DNA of 64,000 bases from Thalassotalea euphylliae. GTDB lineage: Bacteria > Pseudomonadota > Gammaproteobacteria > Enterobacterales > Alteromonadaceae. The stretch is taken from assembly GCF_003390375.1 (NCBI RefSeq), contig NZ_QUOT01000001.1:1674001-1738000 (forward strand), given 5' to 3'. Numbering within the stretch: the stretch's first letter is position 1; each line of letters opens with the position of its first letter. Position numbers and translations under genes: made by a program. Below the pieces are notes generated by a model. The model was not told where the DNA came from and did not search any database. It saw only the letters and a list, made by a program, of their open reading frames with translations. Positions 34,934 through 44,196 of the stretch are shown in pieces.

Positions 34934-35272
34934 TATGCAGTTTTTTCGTTGATTGAAGATGATCTTCATACTTTTTAGCCTAGCTCGACGATGATGAATA
35001 GCAAGAAAACCCCATTACACTCAATCTCACCATGATGGGTTCAAATACTCTCATTCGAAGATCGATTTTGTTGTTAAGTTTAAAAGAGGAAGTGAAGCTA
35101 AACTATCGAGTTATCCGATACCAATTAATTAATTTAATTGGCATTAGTTATTGGAGAGACCAAAGTGTCCATAAGGCGCTTCATAAAGCACATTGACGAC
35201 AATTGATGATGTGTTAGCGATTATCAGGTAGTCGGTAGTTGGGGTTACAAGGTTTCTAGCAAGTGAAGCTTA
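34934..35272. other. Intergenic region upstream of oadG and downstream of the tRNA array
   Basis: About 340 AT-rich bases without a gene that I can support. One notable element is the AT-rich inverted repeat CCAATTAA/TTAATTGG near 35120-35142. It lies past the tRNA terminators and before the oad promoter region. Confidence 0.4.
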
Positions 35273-35411
35273 ATATAGCCACTTTGATTTTATTTCAGGC
35301 TACCCGGCTAAGCCTTTGGGCAACTGCAACAAAGTCCTGAGCATCTACTAGATTTGCTAAGAACTTTTTACAGGCGAAAAAAAACCAGTCAAAAGACTGG
35401 TTTCTTAGATG

Positions 35412-35505
35412 TGGCACTCTTGATTGCTGTAGCACTGGCAGGAGGCTAACCTCAGACCGCCTGGTTCGTAGCCACTTTACTTTTATATCAGGCTATCCAG
35501 CTAAG
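35412..35505 (-). pseudogene. Degenerate tRNA-Arg copy 1
   Basis: It keeps TGGC at the CCA end and the anticodon-arm region CCTGGTTCGTAGCCA, but the acceptor, T arm and one half of the anticodon stem are lost. It cannot fold as a tRNA. Confidence 0.75.
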
Positions 35506-35602
35506 CCTTTTCGCAACTGCAACAAAATCCTTATCATCTACTAGATTTGCGAAGAACTTTCTACAGACAAAAAAACCAGTCAGATGACTGGTTTCTTAGA
35601 TG

Positions 35603-35696
35603 TGGCACTCTTGATTGCTGTAGCACTGGCAAGAGCCTAACCTACGACCACCTGGTTCGTAGCCACTTTACTTTTATATCAGGCTATCCAACTAAG
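35603..35696 (-). pseudogene. Degenerate tRNA-Arg copy 2
   Basis: It is nearly identical to copy 1, including the same replaced segment ACTCTTGATTGCTGTAGCAC, and is one tandem unit away. It is not a functional tRNA. Confidence 0.75.
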
Positions 35697-35766
35697 CCTT
35701 TGGGCAACTGCAACAAAATCCTTATCATCTACGAGATTTGCGAAGAACTTTTTACAGGCGAAAAAA

Positions 35767-35790
35767 AACCAGTCAAAAGACTGGTTTCTT
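35767..35790 (-). terminator. Terminator of the tRNA array
   Basis: The AACCAGTC/GACTGGTT stem with an AAAA loop is followed on the minus strand by a run of Ts, five bases past the last intact tRNA. Copies at 35383-35402 and 35574-35593 act as back-up terminators. Confidence 0.85.
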
Positions 35791-35795
35791 AGATG

Positions 35796-35872
35796 TGGCG
35801 GACGCGGCAGGAGTCGAACCTGCGACCGCCTGGTTCGTAGCCAGGTACTCTATCCAGCTGAGCTACGCGTCC
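35796..35872 (-). tRNA. tRNA-Arg (anticodon ACG), copy 3 of array
   Basis: 77 bases with acceptor GGACGCG/CGCGTCC, discriminator G and encoded CCA. Anticodon stem CCTGG/CCAGG surrounds loop CTACGAA, and the T arm is GCAGG TTCGACT CCTGC. All arms pair. It is identical to the two copies upstream. Confidence 0.97.
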
Positions 35873-35904
35873 GCGGTCAATCGATATTTTATATCCTGAG
35901 GTAA

Positions 35905-35975
35905 GGATAGCGAACCAGTTCGTAGCCATCTAAGTCAAAGTATACTGCCTATCAAGCTGAACTCTGTGTTCACAG
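35905..35975 (-). pseudogene. Degenerate tRNA-Arg copy between intact tRNAs
   Basis: The sequence around TTCGTAGCCA followed by a worn D-arm region (ATCAAGCTGA) recalls tRNA-Arg. The flanks at 35876-35910 and 35975-36009 are a duplicated 35-base stretch, about 99 bases apart, which confirms a duplicated unit. It cannot fold as a tRNA. Confidence 0.65.
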
Positions 35976-36038
35976 TTAATCGTTATTTTATATCCCGAGG
36001 TAAGGATAGTATTTATTGCTTAACCACTTTAAAGAAAG

Positions 36039-36115
36039 TGGCGGACGCGGCAGGAGTCGAACCTGCGACCGCCTGGTTCGTAGCCAGGTACTCTATCCAG
36101 CTGAGCTACGCGTCC
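36039..36115 (-). tRNA. tRNA-Arg (anticodon ACG), copy 2 of array
   Basis: The same 77-base sequence as the copy at 35796-35872. A hairpin that includes the encoded CCA (CCACTTT and AAAGTGG) lies at the 3' trailer. Confidence 0.97.
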
Positions 36116-36211
36116 GCAATAAAAGTATTATTAATTTATTTAACCAGCCTTAATATTAGCTGTTTTTCTATGCTTAACCAGTTGTTAAAATTGTTGCCAC
36201 TTTCGAGAAAG

Positions 36212-36288
36212 TGGCGGACGCGGCAGGAGTCGAACCTGCGACCGCCTGGTTCGTAGCCAGGTACTCTATCCAGCTGAGCTACGCGTCC
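36212..36288 (-). tRNA. tRNA-Arg (anticodon ACG), copy 1 of array
   Basis: The same 77-base sequence. The 3' trailer forms GCCACTTTC/GAAAGTGGC, again taking in the CCA end. It follows tRNA-Ser by about 52 bases. Confidence 0.97.
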
Positions 36289-36340
36289 GCATAATTAACA
36301 GTTTTACATCTTAGTTAACGTAGATGCCATTAAGAAATAA

Positions 36341-36433
36341 TGGCGGTGAGAGAGGGATTTGAACCCTCGATACGGCTACAAACCGTATACTCCCTTAGCA
36401 GGGGAGCGCCTTCAGCCACTCGGCCATCTCACC
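36341..36433 (-). tRNA. tRNA-Ser (anticodon GCT)
   Basis: 93 bases with a long variable arm. Acceptor GGTGAGA pairs at the 3' end, anticodon stem CTCCC/GGGAG surrounds loop CTGCTAA, discriminator is G, and CCA is encoded. It is first in the array; the Ser(GCT)-Arg(ACG) order matches serV-argVYZQ of E. coli downstream of csrA. Confidence 0.97.
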
Positions 36434-36615
36434 AGTGGCTGCGAATATTAATGATTCTGAAAAATAAGTCAAACAGTTTTTTAAACTTTTTATTTCGTTT
36501 GCTCACAATTAATACAACACGTCGATATTTAGGGCAAAAACGTGATTAATTGAGCAATTTTTTGATGAATTAAGTTTGTTTTTAACATCAGCCCAGCAGC
36601 TAATATTGCCCGAAT

Positions 36616-36645
36616 TAAAAAAGGCTACCTGCAAGGTAGCCTTTC
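36616..36645 (-). terminator. Terminator after the M16 peptidase gene
   Basis: AAAGGCTACC/GGTAGCCTTT with loop TGCA and flanking A/T runs, 22 bases past the stop. Confidence 0.9.
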
Positions 36646-36667
36646 AAAACTATAAATAAATGTTCAT

Positions 36668-39400
36668 TTATTCAACTTTACTCATATCACCACCTTTAAT
36701 GATAGAGAAATCTTTCAGTTTGAAATATTTCTTCACCACTTTATGCAGCTGCTCTGGTGTTAATGACGCAAGTTGCTGTTCATATTTTTTATCGAACTGC
36801 ATGCTCTTGTTGTAATACAAGTTGCCATTTAATTTAGCGACTAACTCTCTATCTTGTGAGCGACTAACGCGCTTACCTTGCAATAGGCCTGATTTAGCTG
36901 CTTCTACTTCTTCAGCAGTGAAACCATCTTTAATTAAACGCTCAAGCTCTTCTTTGAAGCCCACTTCCACTTTCGCTAAGTTTTGCGGTGCACAAATAGC
37001 ATATGCGCCCATTGAGGCACGAGCGTCATTGCTGCTCATACGAACAAACGAGCCAGCTCCGTAACTTAAACCGTCTTTTTGGCGCAAACGAGTTGCTAAG
37101 CGGCTATTTAGGAATCCACCACCGAAAATGTAGTTTGCTAGCTCAAGTGCTGGCGCATCTTTACTGTTAACCCCTACCGGCAAAGTAGTTGAAGCAACAA
37201 ATACGGCATTTTCTTTATCTGGTGTATTAAAGCTTTGATCTTTACTTGGTTGCTTGTGGTAAGGATGGGTAATGCGTTCGTAAGCTTGATCCGAAGCCCA
37301 ACCGCCGAATAAGTCGTTTAACGCTTTAACCACGACCATTTCGTCAAAATCACCAATAACACTAACTTGCATGCTGTTAGCGCCGTAGAACTGCTTATGG
37401 AAGGCTTGTAAGTCAGCTAACTTCACTGTCTTTAAGTTTGCTAACTGTTCTTCCATCGTTGCGATATAACGCGGATGTGACGCGTCAAATGGGTTTTGAC
37501 GACGCGAGAATTCTCTAAACACAATAGCTTGCGGGTCTTGCAGTTGTTGCTCTATATCAACTTCGGTTGTTGAAACAAGTTGCTCGAACTCTTTGGCATC
37601 AAACGAAGGCTGTTTTAACACTTGTGCCATTAGCTTTAAGGCAGGTACTAAATTCGCTTTAACCGTTTCTAAACGTGCTGAAGCACCTTCAGCATCACCG
37701 CCAATAACCGCATTGGTTTTCAGCTTATCAAACTCATCTTTAAGCTGCTCTCGTGTGAACGTCGTGGTACCACGCATCAACATGCTACCCGTTAAGTCAC
37801 CAATTAAGCCCTTACTTTGCAATGAATCCAAGTCGCCCATCTGAGTCGCTACGCGAACAACAACAGACTCACCACGTGTTTTCTTCGCCAATAACGCCAC
37901 TTTAATTCCACTGTCTAACGTCACCATCTTAGTGCGACTATCGATATTATCGTGGCTCGGGTCGAATGCTTCACCTTGAGCGATATTTTCACGACCTTTG
38001 TAGCCTTCTAACATCGCAGCAACGCTTTCAACTTGAGGAATTTCAACGCGCTCAGGTTTATCGGTTGGAATGTAACGACCTACCGTACGGTTGTTTTGCA
38101 CGAAATAAGTATCTGCAACGCGCTTAACATCAGCCGTTGTCACTTTTTCAATGCGGTCACGGTTTAAGAACAGCAAACGCCAATCACCCATGCCAACCCA
38201 TTCGCTTAACCCTAAAGCAATACGCTCAGACGAGTTAAAAGTCAGCTCTATTTCTTTCAAAAGAGTGCGTTTTGCACGTTCAACTTCTTCGTCAGTAAAT
38301 GGTTGCTCCACGGTCTGCTCAATCGTTTTTAGCAACTCCGCTTGAGTAACTGCTAAATCTTGATCTTTGTCTACTTGCGCAAAATACAAAGCAACGCCAG
38401 GCTCTTCCCACTGGAAGTTAAAACCAAATGCGCGGCTAGCGAGCTTTTTCTCAACTAATGCTTTGTGCAAACGACCTGTTGCTGCTGCACCAAAGATTTC
38501 GGCGGCAACATCTAACGCGGCAAAGTCTTCATGTGAACCGGCAGGCACTTTGTAAACACTGCCAACAAGTTGTACATCGCCAACGCGACGCACTGTCACT
38601 TGACGCTCGCCGTCTTGGGCAGGGTCTAATGTGTATAACGGCTCAATAACACGTGTTGGTTTAGGAATCACGCCAAAGTACTTATCAACCAGCTTGATCA
38701 TGCTGTCGTTATCAAACTTACCAGCAACAATTAACGTGGCGTTGTCAGGTTGGTAGTACTTTTTATAGAAAGCTTTTAATCGGTCAATGGAAACATTTTC
38801 TAAATCAGCGCGAGCGCCAATCGTCGACTTACCATAGTTGTGCCACTCAAAGGCACTTGCCATGGTGCGTTGTAGCGTCACACGGAATGGGCTGTTTTCA
38901 CCGCGCTCGAACTCATTGCGTACAACAGTCATTTCGCTGTCTAAATCTTCTTTCGCAATGAACGAGTTAACCATGCGATCCGCTTCCATATCTAACGCCC
39001 AATTGATGTTTTCAGGCGTTGCGGTGAACGTTTCGAAGTAATTCGTACGGTCTGTCCAAGTTGTACCATTAGGACGCGCACCATGAGCGCTTAATTCAGC
39101 GGGAATATCTTTGTGACGAGGTGTTCCTTTAAACACTAAGTGCTCAAGTAGGTGAGCCATACCGGTTTCGCCGTAGTTTTCGTGTTTAGAGCCAACATGA
39201 TAGGTCACATTAACTGTCACAGTTTCCTTCGTTTGATCAGGAAATAGCAAAACTTGTAAGCCATTGTCTAAGTGGTATTCAGTGATACCTTCAATGCTGG
39301 TGATTTCATTAGCGGCAGATGCTGACCAAGAAATCGCACTCAAACTGCTACAGACTACAGAAGCAACCAGCCAGCGTTTGGTGGGTTGGGTTAAGAACAT
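36668..39400 (-). CDS. M16-family zinc metallopeptidase
   Basis: 910 residues with a signal peptide (cleaved near ASA, residue 29). The inverted zinc site is HLLEH in MAHLLEHLVFKGT (about residues 83-87), with the downstream Glu in DSEMTVVRNEFERGE. The C-terminal half repeats the fold without the zinc site (the second M16 domain; GGGFLNSRLATRLRQKDGLSYG). It is a pitrilysin/PqqL-like periplasmic peptidase probably degrading peptides. It sits between csrA and the tRNA array, where E. coli has nothing, so it is an insertion into a conserved block. Confidence 0.92.
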   Translation of the reverse strand: MFLTQPTKRWLVASVVCSSLSAISWSASAANEITSIEGITEYHLDNGLQVLLFPDQTKETVTVNVTYHVGSKHENYGETGMAHLLEHLVFKGTPRHKDIPAELSAHGARPNGTTWTDRTNYFETFTATPENINWALDMEADRMVNSFIAKEDLDSEMTVVRNEFERGENSPFRVTLQRTMASAFEWHNYGKSTIGARADLENVSIDRLKAFYKKYYQPDNATLIVAGKFDNDSMIKLVDKYFGVIPKPTRVIEPLYTLDPAQDGERQVTVRRVGDVQLVGSVYKVPAGSHEDFAALDVAAEIFGAAATGRLHKALVEKKLASRAFGFNFQWEEPGVALYFAQVDKDQDLAVTQAELLKTIEQTVEQPFTDEEVERAKRTLLKEIELTFNSSERIALGLSEWVGMGDWRLLFLNRDRIEKVTTADVKRVADTYFVQNNRTVGRYIPTDKPERVEIPQVESVAAMLEGYKGRENIAQGEAFDPSHDNIDSRTKMVTLDSGIKVALLAKKTRGESVVVRVATQMGDLDSLQSKGLIGDLTGSMLMRGTTTFTREQLKDEFDKLKTNAVIGGDAEGASARLETVKANLVPALKLMAQVLKQPSFDAKEFEQLVSTTEVDIEQQLQDPQAIVFREFSRRQNPFDASHPRYIATMEEQLANLKTVKLADLQAFHKQFYGANSMQVSVIGDFDEMVVVKALNDLFGGWASDQAYERITHPYHKQPSKDQSFNTPDKENAVFVASTTLPVGVNSKDAPALELANYIFGGGFLNSRLATRLRQKDGLSYGAGSFVRMSSNDARASMGAYAICAPQNLAKVEVGFKEELERLIKDGFTAEEVEAAKSGLLQGKRVSRSQDRELVAKLNGNLYYNKSMQFDKKYEQQLASLTPEQLHKVVKKYFKLKDFSIIKGGDMSKVE

Positions 39401-39482
39401 CCCGTTCTCCTTGTTGTTTTTATAGAAATTAACATCAATTTAACAATGTAAAGGAAATCGACATGGTTGGAAATAAAAAGGC

Positions 39483-39513
39483 AAAAAAAAGGCCAGCAAA
39501 ATGCTGACCTTAT
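39483..39513 (-). terminator. Terminator after csrA
   Basis: AAGGCCAGC/GCTGACCTT, with one C/A mismatch and an AAAAT loop, and a T-run on the minus strand. Confidence 0.75.
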
Positions 39514-39540
39514 TTGTATCAATTCTTCTCAAGTTCTACA

Positions 39541-39738
39541 TTAGAACTGGTTGCCAGAAGGCTCTGAATCGCCTTTCTCAGCTTGTATGCGCATATAGAT
39601 TTCTTCACGATGCACAGAAACTTCTTTCGGTGCGTTTACACCAATACGTACTTGATTACCTTTAACACCTAGTACTGTGACAGTTACGTCGTCACCAATC
39701 ATCAAGGTTTCACCGACACGGCGAGTTAATATTAACAT
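39541..39738 (-). CDS. csrA: Carbon storage regulator CsrA
   Basis: 65 residues starting MLILTRRVGETLMIGDDVTVTV, with the RNA-contact region VHREEIYMRIQ. E. coli CsrA is 61. The dimer binds GGA motifs in mRNA leaders and changes translation and stability of carbon, motility and biofilm genes. AAGGA stands upstream. Its position after alaS is conserved, with lysC inserted before it. Confidence 0.98.
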   Translation of the reverse strand: MLILTRRVGETLMIGDDVTVTVLGVKGNQVRIGVNAPKEVSVHREEIYMRIQAEKGDSEPSGNQF

Positions 39739-39866
39739 TCTTCGATTCCTTTAAGTATGAATTGAGATCCACTAATTTTTTTAAGCTAGTTTTTGGTCAA
39801 TGACCTTATCTAAGTTAGTCTAAATTTTAAATTTATCCATAAAAACAATGGTTAAAAATAGATAAC

Positions 39867-41093
39867 TTAGTTCGACGAATCTAAACCGAATCCGCTATGC
39901 AGTATTTGAGCTGCTTGAACCAGATTAGTTTCATCAATTACAACAGAACATGATATTTCTGAGGTTGAAATTAATTCAATATCAATTTCAGCAGACGCGA
40001 GCAGTGCGACAATTTTGCCAACCACTTTGGTGTGACTATTTAGGCCAATACCAACTGCTGATATTTTAGCAACTGATTCGCGGCTGCGGATAGTACCAAA
40101 TTTGTTAAACATTGTAATCTCTTGTAGTGCATTTCTCGCATACTCTAGTTTGTCTCTATTCAGTGTAAACAAGAGCTGCTTAGCGAGTGATGACTCACCC
40201 ACTAACTGCACCATATCAAGTTCAACATTGGCTTTTTCAAGGCAGTCAAAGATTGATGAAACCGCATTATCAGCGACATCAGTTAAGCAAATTAGTGCCT
40301 GTTGTTGGTCATGCACAACACTAGACACAGGATTATTGCTTTGGCTTTCAGCTAATGCTTGGCTTTTTGGCAACACAAGTGTCCCCTCCCCTTGGCTAAA
40401 ACTGCTTAATACACGAATTGGCATCTGATGCCTAAACGCATATTCCACTGCGCGATTTTGCAACACCTTGGCACCTAAACTCGCCATCACCAGCATTTCA
40501 TCAAAACTTAAGCTGGCGATACGTTGTGCTTTCTCCACAATCCGCGGGTCAGCACTATAAACGCCATCAACATCGGTAAAGATCTGTGCTTCTGCTGCTT
40601 TTAACGCTACCGCTAAGGCAACCGCGCTGGTATCTGAACCACCACGGCCAAGGGTCGTAACATTGTGTTCAACGTCTTGCCCCTGAAAGCCAGCTACAAC
40701 AATGACTTGCTCTTGCGAAAGTGCCTGCGTTAAGCGCTTAGTATCAATTGACTGAATGCGAGCCGCACCAAAACGATTATCAGTTTGAATACCCACTTGA
40801 TGAGCTAATAAAGAGATAGCGGAAATGCCGCGTTGCACTAAGGCGATGGCCAGTAATGAAATGCTGACTTGTTCACCCGAGGAAAGCAGCATATCGAGCT
40901 CTCGGCTAGCAGGTGTCGCATCTAATTGTCGTGCCATTGCCAACAAACGATTAGTTTCGCCTGCCATGGCTGATAGCACGACAACAACCTGATGCCCTTG
41001 CCTTACCGTGGTGATGATATTTTCTGCGACCGCTTCAATACGCGAAAGGGAACCTACCGAGGTTCCCCCATATTTCTGAACGATAATCGCCAT
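39867..41093 (-). CDS. lysC: Aspartate kinase
   Basis: 408 residues with the kinase start QKYGGTSVGSLSRIEAVA, GRGGSDTSAVALAVAL and FTDVDGVYSADPRIV, followed by two ACT domains (from about residue 265) for amino-acid feedback. It phosphorylates aspartate, the first step to lysine, threonine and methionine. It follows alaS by 20 bases, so it is likely co-transcribed with it and has no room for a lysine riboswitch. It is a monofunctional alpha/beta-type enzyme of about 400 residues; the exact effector is not readable. Confidence 0.93.
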   Translation of the reverse strand: MAIIVQKYGGTSVGSLSRIEAVAENIITTVRQGHQVVVVLSAMAGETNRLLAMARQLDATPASRELDMLLSSGEQVSISLLAIALVQRGISAISLLAHQVGIQTDNRFGAARIQSIDTKRLTQALSQEQVIVVAGFQGQDVEHNVTTLGRGGSDTSAVALAVALKAAEAQIFTDVDGVYSADPRIVEKAQRIASLSFDEMLVMASLGAKVLQNRAVEYAFRHQMPIRVLSSFSQGEGTLVLPKSQALAESQSNNPVSSVVHDQQQALICLTDVADNAVSSIFDCLEKANVELDMVQLVGESSLAKQLLFTLNRDKLEYARNALQEITMFNKFGTIRSRESVAKISAVGIGLNSHTKVVGKIVALLASAEIDIELISTSEISCSVVIDETNLVQAAQILHSGFGLDSSN

Positions 41094-41113
41094 GTAAAAT
41101 TACAGTGAACGAA

Positions 41114-43738
41114 TTAGCCCAATTTTTCAGTTAGCCACGGCTGAACTGACGCTAGCGCAGCGGCAATATTTTCAGGTTGGCTACCACCGGCTTGCGCCAT
41201 ATCTGGACGACCACCACCTTTACCACCAACTTGCTGTGCCACCATGTTGACTAACTCGCCCGCTTTCACTTGGCCAGTCAAATCTTTGGTCACACCAGCA
41301 ATTAGGCCAACTTTGTCACCATTAGCGGTTGCTAGCATGATAATACCTGAGCCCATTTTCACTTTGAGCTCGTCAACCATGCCACGTAGAGCTTTAGATT
41401 CAACACCGTCTAAATCGGCAATCAATGCTTTAACACCATTGATATCAACCGCCTGGCTAACTAAGTCACCACTAGCTGCTGATGCTAATTGCTGTTTAAG
41501 TTGTGCAATTTCTTTCTCAAGCTGCTTAGCGCGTGAAATCATTTGCTCAACTTTGCCTGTTGTACCGGCAACGTCAGACTTCACCATTGAGGCGATGGTT
41601 GCTAGCGTATCAGCTTGGCTATCAATAAAGGTCAAAGCCGCCTCTGCGGTTACCGCTTCTATACGGCGAACACCGGCAGCAATACCTGATTCAGAAGTAA
41701 TTTTTAACAGGCCAATATCACCAGTGCGATCAACGTGAACACCACCACACAATTCTGTTGAGAATTCACCAAGGGTTACTACGCGTACTTCGTCATCGTA
41801 CTTCTCACCAAACAGTGCCATCGCACCTTTTTCTTTGGCTTCATCAATTTGCATTAACTCAGTTTCACGTTTTACGTTGCGACGAATTTCGCTGTTCACC
41901 ATATGCTCAATTTGGCTTAACTCGTCTGAAGTCACCGCTTCAAAGTGTGAGAAGTCAAAGCGTAGCTTTTCAGGGTCAACCAATGAACCTTTTTGCGTCA
42001 CATGCTCACCAAGCACCTTGCGCAGTGCTGCATGAAGAATATGTGTTGCGGTATGGTTTTTAACAATATTCTCACGACGTGCGACATCAATCTCTGCTTT
42101 CACACGGCGGTTAAGGCCAATCGCAATTTGTGCAGTGCCGTGGTGTGCAAAGGCATTACCCACTTTGACGGTGTCAGTAACTTCAAATGTACCGCCGTCT
42201 AAATGTAATACACCTGTGTCACCGACTTGACCACCTGATTCGGCGTAGAATGGCGTGTTGTCCAATACAACTACCCCTTTATCGCCCGGTGCTAATTCAA
42301 CAACCGATTCGCCTTCTTTGAAAAGCTCAACCACAGTACTTGAGTACTCGTGGTTCGTGTAACCTTTAAACTGAGTCAGTTTTTCAGACTTAAGCTGTTC
42401 GTTGTAGTCAGTGCCGAATTGGCTGGCTTGCTGCGCGCGCTCACGTTGCAAGCCCATGGCAACATCAAAACCATTGTGATCAATACGCAGTTGGCGTTCA
42501 CGCGCGATATCTGCCGTTAAATCCGCTGGGAAACCGTAAGTGTCATATAGCTTGAATACATCGTCACCATTGATCACATCACCTGTCATATTCGCGATAA
42601 TGTCTTCTAGTAGCGCCATACCACGGTCAAGAGTGCGACCAAATTGCTCTTCTTCAATGCGTAGCATTTTTTCAACAACCGCTTGCTGTTGAACCAGCTC
42701 AGGATAAGCTTCACCCATTTGCTCAATTAACGCCGCCACTAGTTTATGAAAGAAGAAATCTTTTGCACCTAGCTTGTGACCATGACGAATTGCACGGCGA
42801 ATAATACGGCGCAGCACATAACCACGGCCTTCATTCGATGGCATTACGCCATCAGCAATCATAAAGCTACATGAACGAATGTGATCGGCAATTACACGCA
42901 ATGATTTATTTTCTAAGTCGTCACATGCTAGCAAGTTAGCAGCAGCGCCGATTAAACCTTGGAAAATGTCAATTTCGTAGTTGCTGTGCACGTCTTGCAT
43001 GATCGCAGAGATACGCTCTAAACCCATACCGGTATCTACCGATGGCTTAGGTAAAGGCTCCATCGTGCCGTCAGCATGGCGGTTAAACTGCATGAAAACT
43101 AGGTTCCAGATCTCAATGAAGCGGTCGCCATCTTCTTCAGGTGAACCCGGAGGGCCACCCCAAATGTGCTCACCGTGATCGTAGAAAATTTCAGAGCACG
43201 GACCACATGGGCCAGTATCACCCATTGACCAGAAGTTATCTGAGTCGTATTGCTTAGCGCCATGCTTGTCGCCAATGCGAATAATTTTTTCTGCTGGCAC
43301 GCCGACTTCTTTGTTCCAGATATCAAACGCTTCTTGGTCAGTTTCGTATACGGTTACTAACAGCTTTTCTGTTGGTAATGCCAGTACCTCAGTCAAGAAC
43401 TGCCACGCGTACTTAATCGCGTCTTGCTTAAAGTAATCACCAAAGCTGAAGTTACCTAACATTTCAAAGAAAGTGTGGTGACGTGCGGTATAACCGACGT
43501 TTTCCAAGTCATTGTGTTTACCACCAGCGCGAACACAGCGCTGTGACGAGGTAGCGCGCGTATAGCTACGCTTTTCTGCGCCTAAGAAAACATCTTTAAA
43601 TGGCACCATACCGGCGTTTGTAAACAACAAGGTGGCATCGTTGCCCGGCACCAATGAGGCACTTTGAACAATTTGATGTTGTTTGGAGGCAAAGTAATTT
43701 AAAAATGCTTTGCGAATCTCAGCACTACTTCTAATCAT
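41114..43738 (-). CDS. alaS: Alanine--tRNA ligase
   Basis: 874 residues from ATG 43738 (MIRSSAEIRKAFLNYFASK), preceded by GGAAAAACC; E. coli AlaS is 876. The class II core has LLFTNAGMVPFKDVFLG, the editing domain has HTATHILHAALRKVLG and CGGVHVDRTGDIG, and the C-Ala oligomerisation domain ends the protein. It charges tRNA-Ala and clears Ser- and Gly-tRNA-Ala. It lies downstream of recX as in E. coli. Confidence 0.97.
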   Translation of the reverse strand: MIRSSAEIRKAFLNYFASKQHQIVQSASLVPGNDATLLFTNAGMVPFKDVFLGAEKRSYTRATSSQRCVRAGGKHNDLENVGYTARHHTFFEMLGNFSFGDYFKQDAIKYAWQFLTEVLALPTEKLLVTVYETDQEAFDIWNKEVGVPAEKIIRIGDKHGAKQYDSDNFWSMGDTGPCGPCSEIFYDHGEHIWGGPPGSPEEDGDRFIEIWNLVFMQFNRHADGTMEPLPKPSVDTGMGLERISAIMQDVHSNYEIDIFQGLIGAAANLLACDDLENKSLRVIADHIRSCSFMIADGVMPSNEGRGYVLRRIIRRAIRHGHKLGAKDFFFHKLVAALIEQMGEAYPELVQQQAVVEKMLRIEEEQFGRTLDRGMALLEDIIANMTGDVINGDDVFKLYDTYGFPADLTADIARERQLRIDHNGFDVAMGLQRERAQQASQFGTDYNEQLKSEKLTQFKGYTNHEYSSTVVELFKEGESVVELAPGDKGVVVLDNTPFYAESGGQVGDTGVLHLDGGTFEVTDTVKVGNAFAHHGTAQIAIGLNRRVKAEIDVARRENIVKNHTATHILHAALRKVLGEHVTQKGSLVDPEKLRFDFSHFEAVTSDELSQIEHMVNSEIRRNVKRETELMQIDEAKEKGAMALFGEKYDDEVRVVTLGEFSTELCGGVHVDRTGDIGLLKITSESGIAAGVRRIEAVTAEAALTFIDSQADTLATIASMVKSDVAGTTGKVEQMISRAKQLEKEIAQLKQQLASAASGDLVSQAVDINGVKALIADLDGVESKALRGMVDELKVKMGSGIIMLATANGDKVGLIAGVTKDLTGQVKAGELVNMVAQQVGGKGGGRPDMAQAGGSQPENIAAALASVQPWLTEKLG

Positions 43739-43758
43739 GGTTTTTCCAACACTTTCGG

Positions 43759-44196
43759 TTAATTTGCATTCAATGCCGTTAAGCACTCGTCCATCGAGAA
43801 GCCACGGTATTGTAAAAATCGTAATCGCTTGGCTTTGTCTTTTTGATCTTCTATGGGTGTTTCACCAAATCGCTTGCGGTAGGCTTGCTCTGCTTGGGTG
43901 TACCAATCGACATTCAACTCGTCTAGTACACTTGTGTAGATATCGCTATTGACCCCTTTTAGCATGAGCTCTTGACGAATCGCATTCCAGCCATAACCTC
44001 GGCTTACTTTGTTGCGAATAACGCTCTCGGCAAAACGGATGTTTGACAAGTAATCTTCATCGAGTAAGAAGTTGATCACTTGTTTGATATCGTCAGATGA
44101 ATAGGCCTTCTTGCTTAGCTTTTGCGTTAACTCTTTAGTCGAGTGTTCTCGGCGCGATAATAGCCCGATGGCGGAGTGTAAAACGTCTTTGTTCAA
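43759..44196 (-). CDS. recX: Regulatory protein RecX
   Basis: 145 residues of repeated three-helix units: LLSRREHSTKELTQKLSKKAYSSDDIKQVINFLLDEDYLSNIRFAESVIRNKVSRGYGWNAIRQEL is the family pattern. RecX binds RecA filaments and limits their activity. In E. coli recA lies immediately upstream; here recA is not in the window and the upstream gene is a metallo-hydrolase. The gene precedes alaS by 20 bases. Confidence 0.93.
   Translation of the reverse strand: MNKDVLHSAIGLLSRREHSTKELTQKLSKKAYSSDDIKQVINFLLDEDYLSNIRFAESVIRNKVSRGYGWNAIRQELMLKGVNSDIYTSVLDELNVDWYTQAEQAYRKRFGETPIEDQKDKAKRLRFLQYRGFSMDECLTALNAN

Larger units (their letters stand above)
35273..35788. repeat. Tandem ~192-base units of decayed tRNA-Arg plus terminator
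   Basis: Two full units and part of a third. Hairpins of type AACCAGTC...GACTGGTT recur at 35383, 35574 and 35767, giving periods of 191 and 193 bases. Between them lie shared stretches such as GCAACTGCAACAAA and TTAGATGTGGC, and a degenerate tRNA-Arg body. The last unit joins the intact tRNA at 35796. The array was formed by unequal recombination among tRNA repeats, then mutation; the two decayed bodies share the same substitutions, so duplication continued after decay. Confidence 0.85.

Noticed and set aside
35547..35792. 81-codon plus-strand frame in the tRNA repeat array
   Set aside because: It reads through terminator hairpins and decayed tRNA bodies and repeats itself with the array period; not a gene.
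35966..36549. Plus-strand frames across the intact tRNAs
   Set aside because: They are made of antisense tRNA sequence (RTRQESNLRPPGS is the well-known tRNA-derived artefact).
39739..39866. Lysine riboswitch for lysC
   Set aside because: lysC lies 20 bases after alaS on the minus strand, so there is no leader; the 128-base gap is downstream of lysC and serves csrA.
41244..42202. Several plus-strand frames of 66-164 codons
   Set aside because: All are antisense shadows of alaS, which is fully supported by family motifs.
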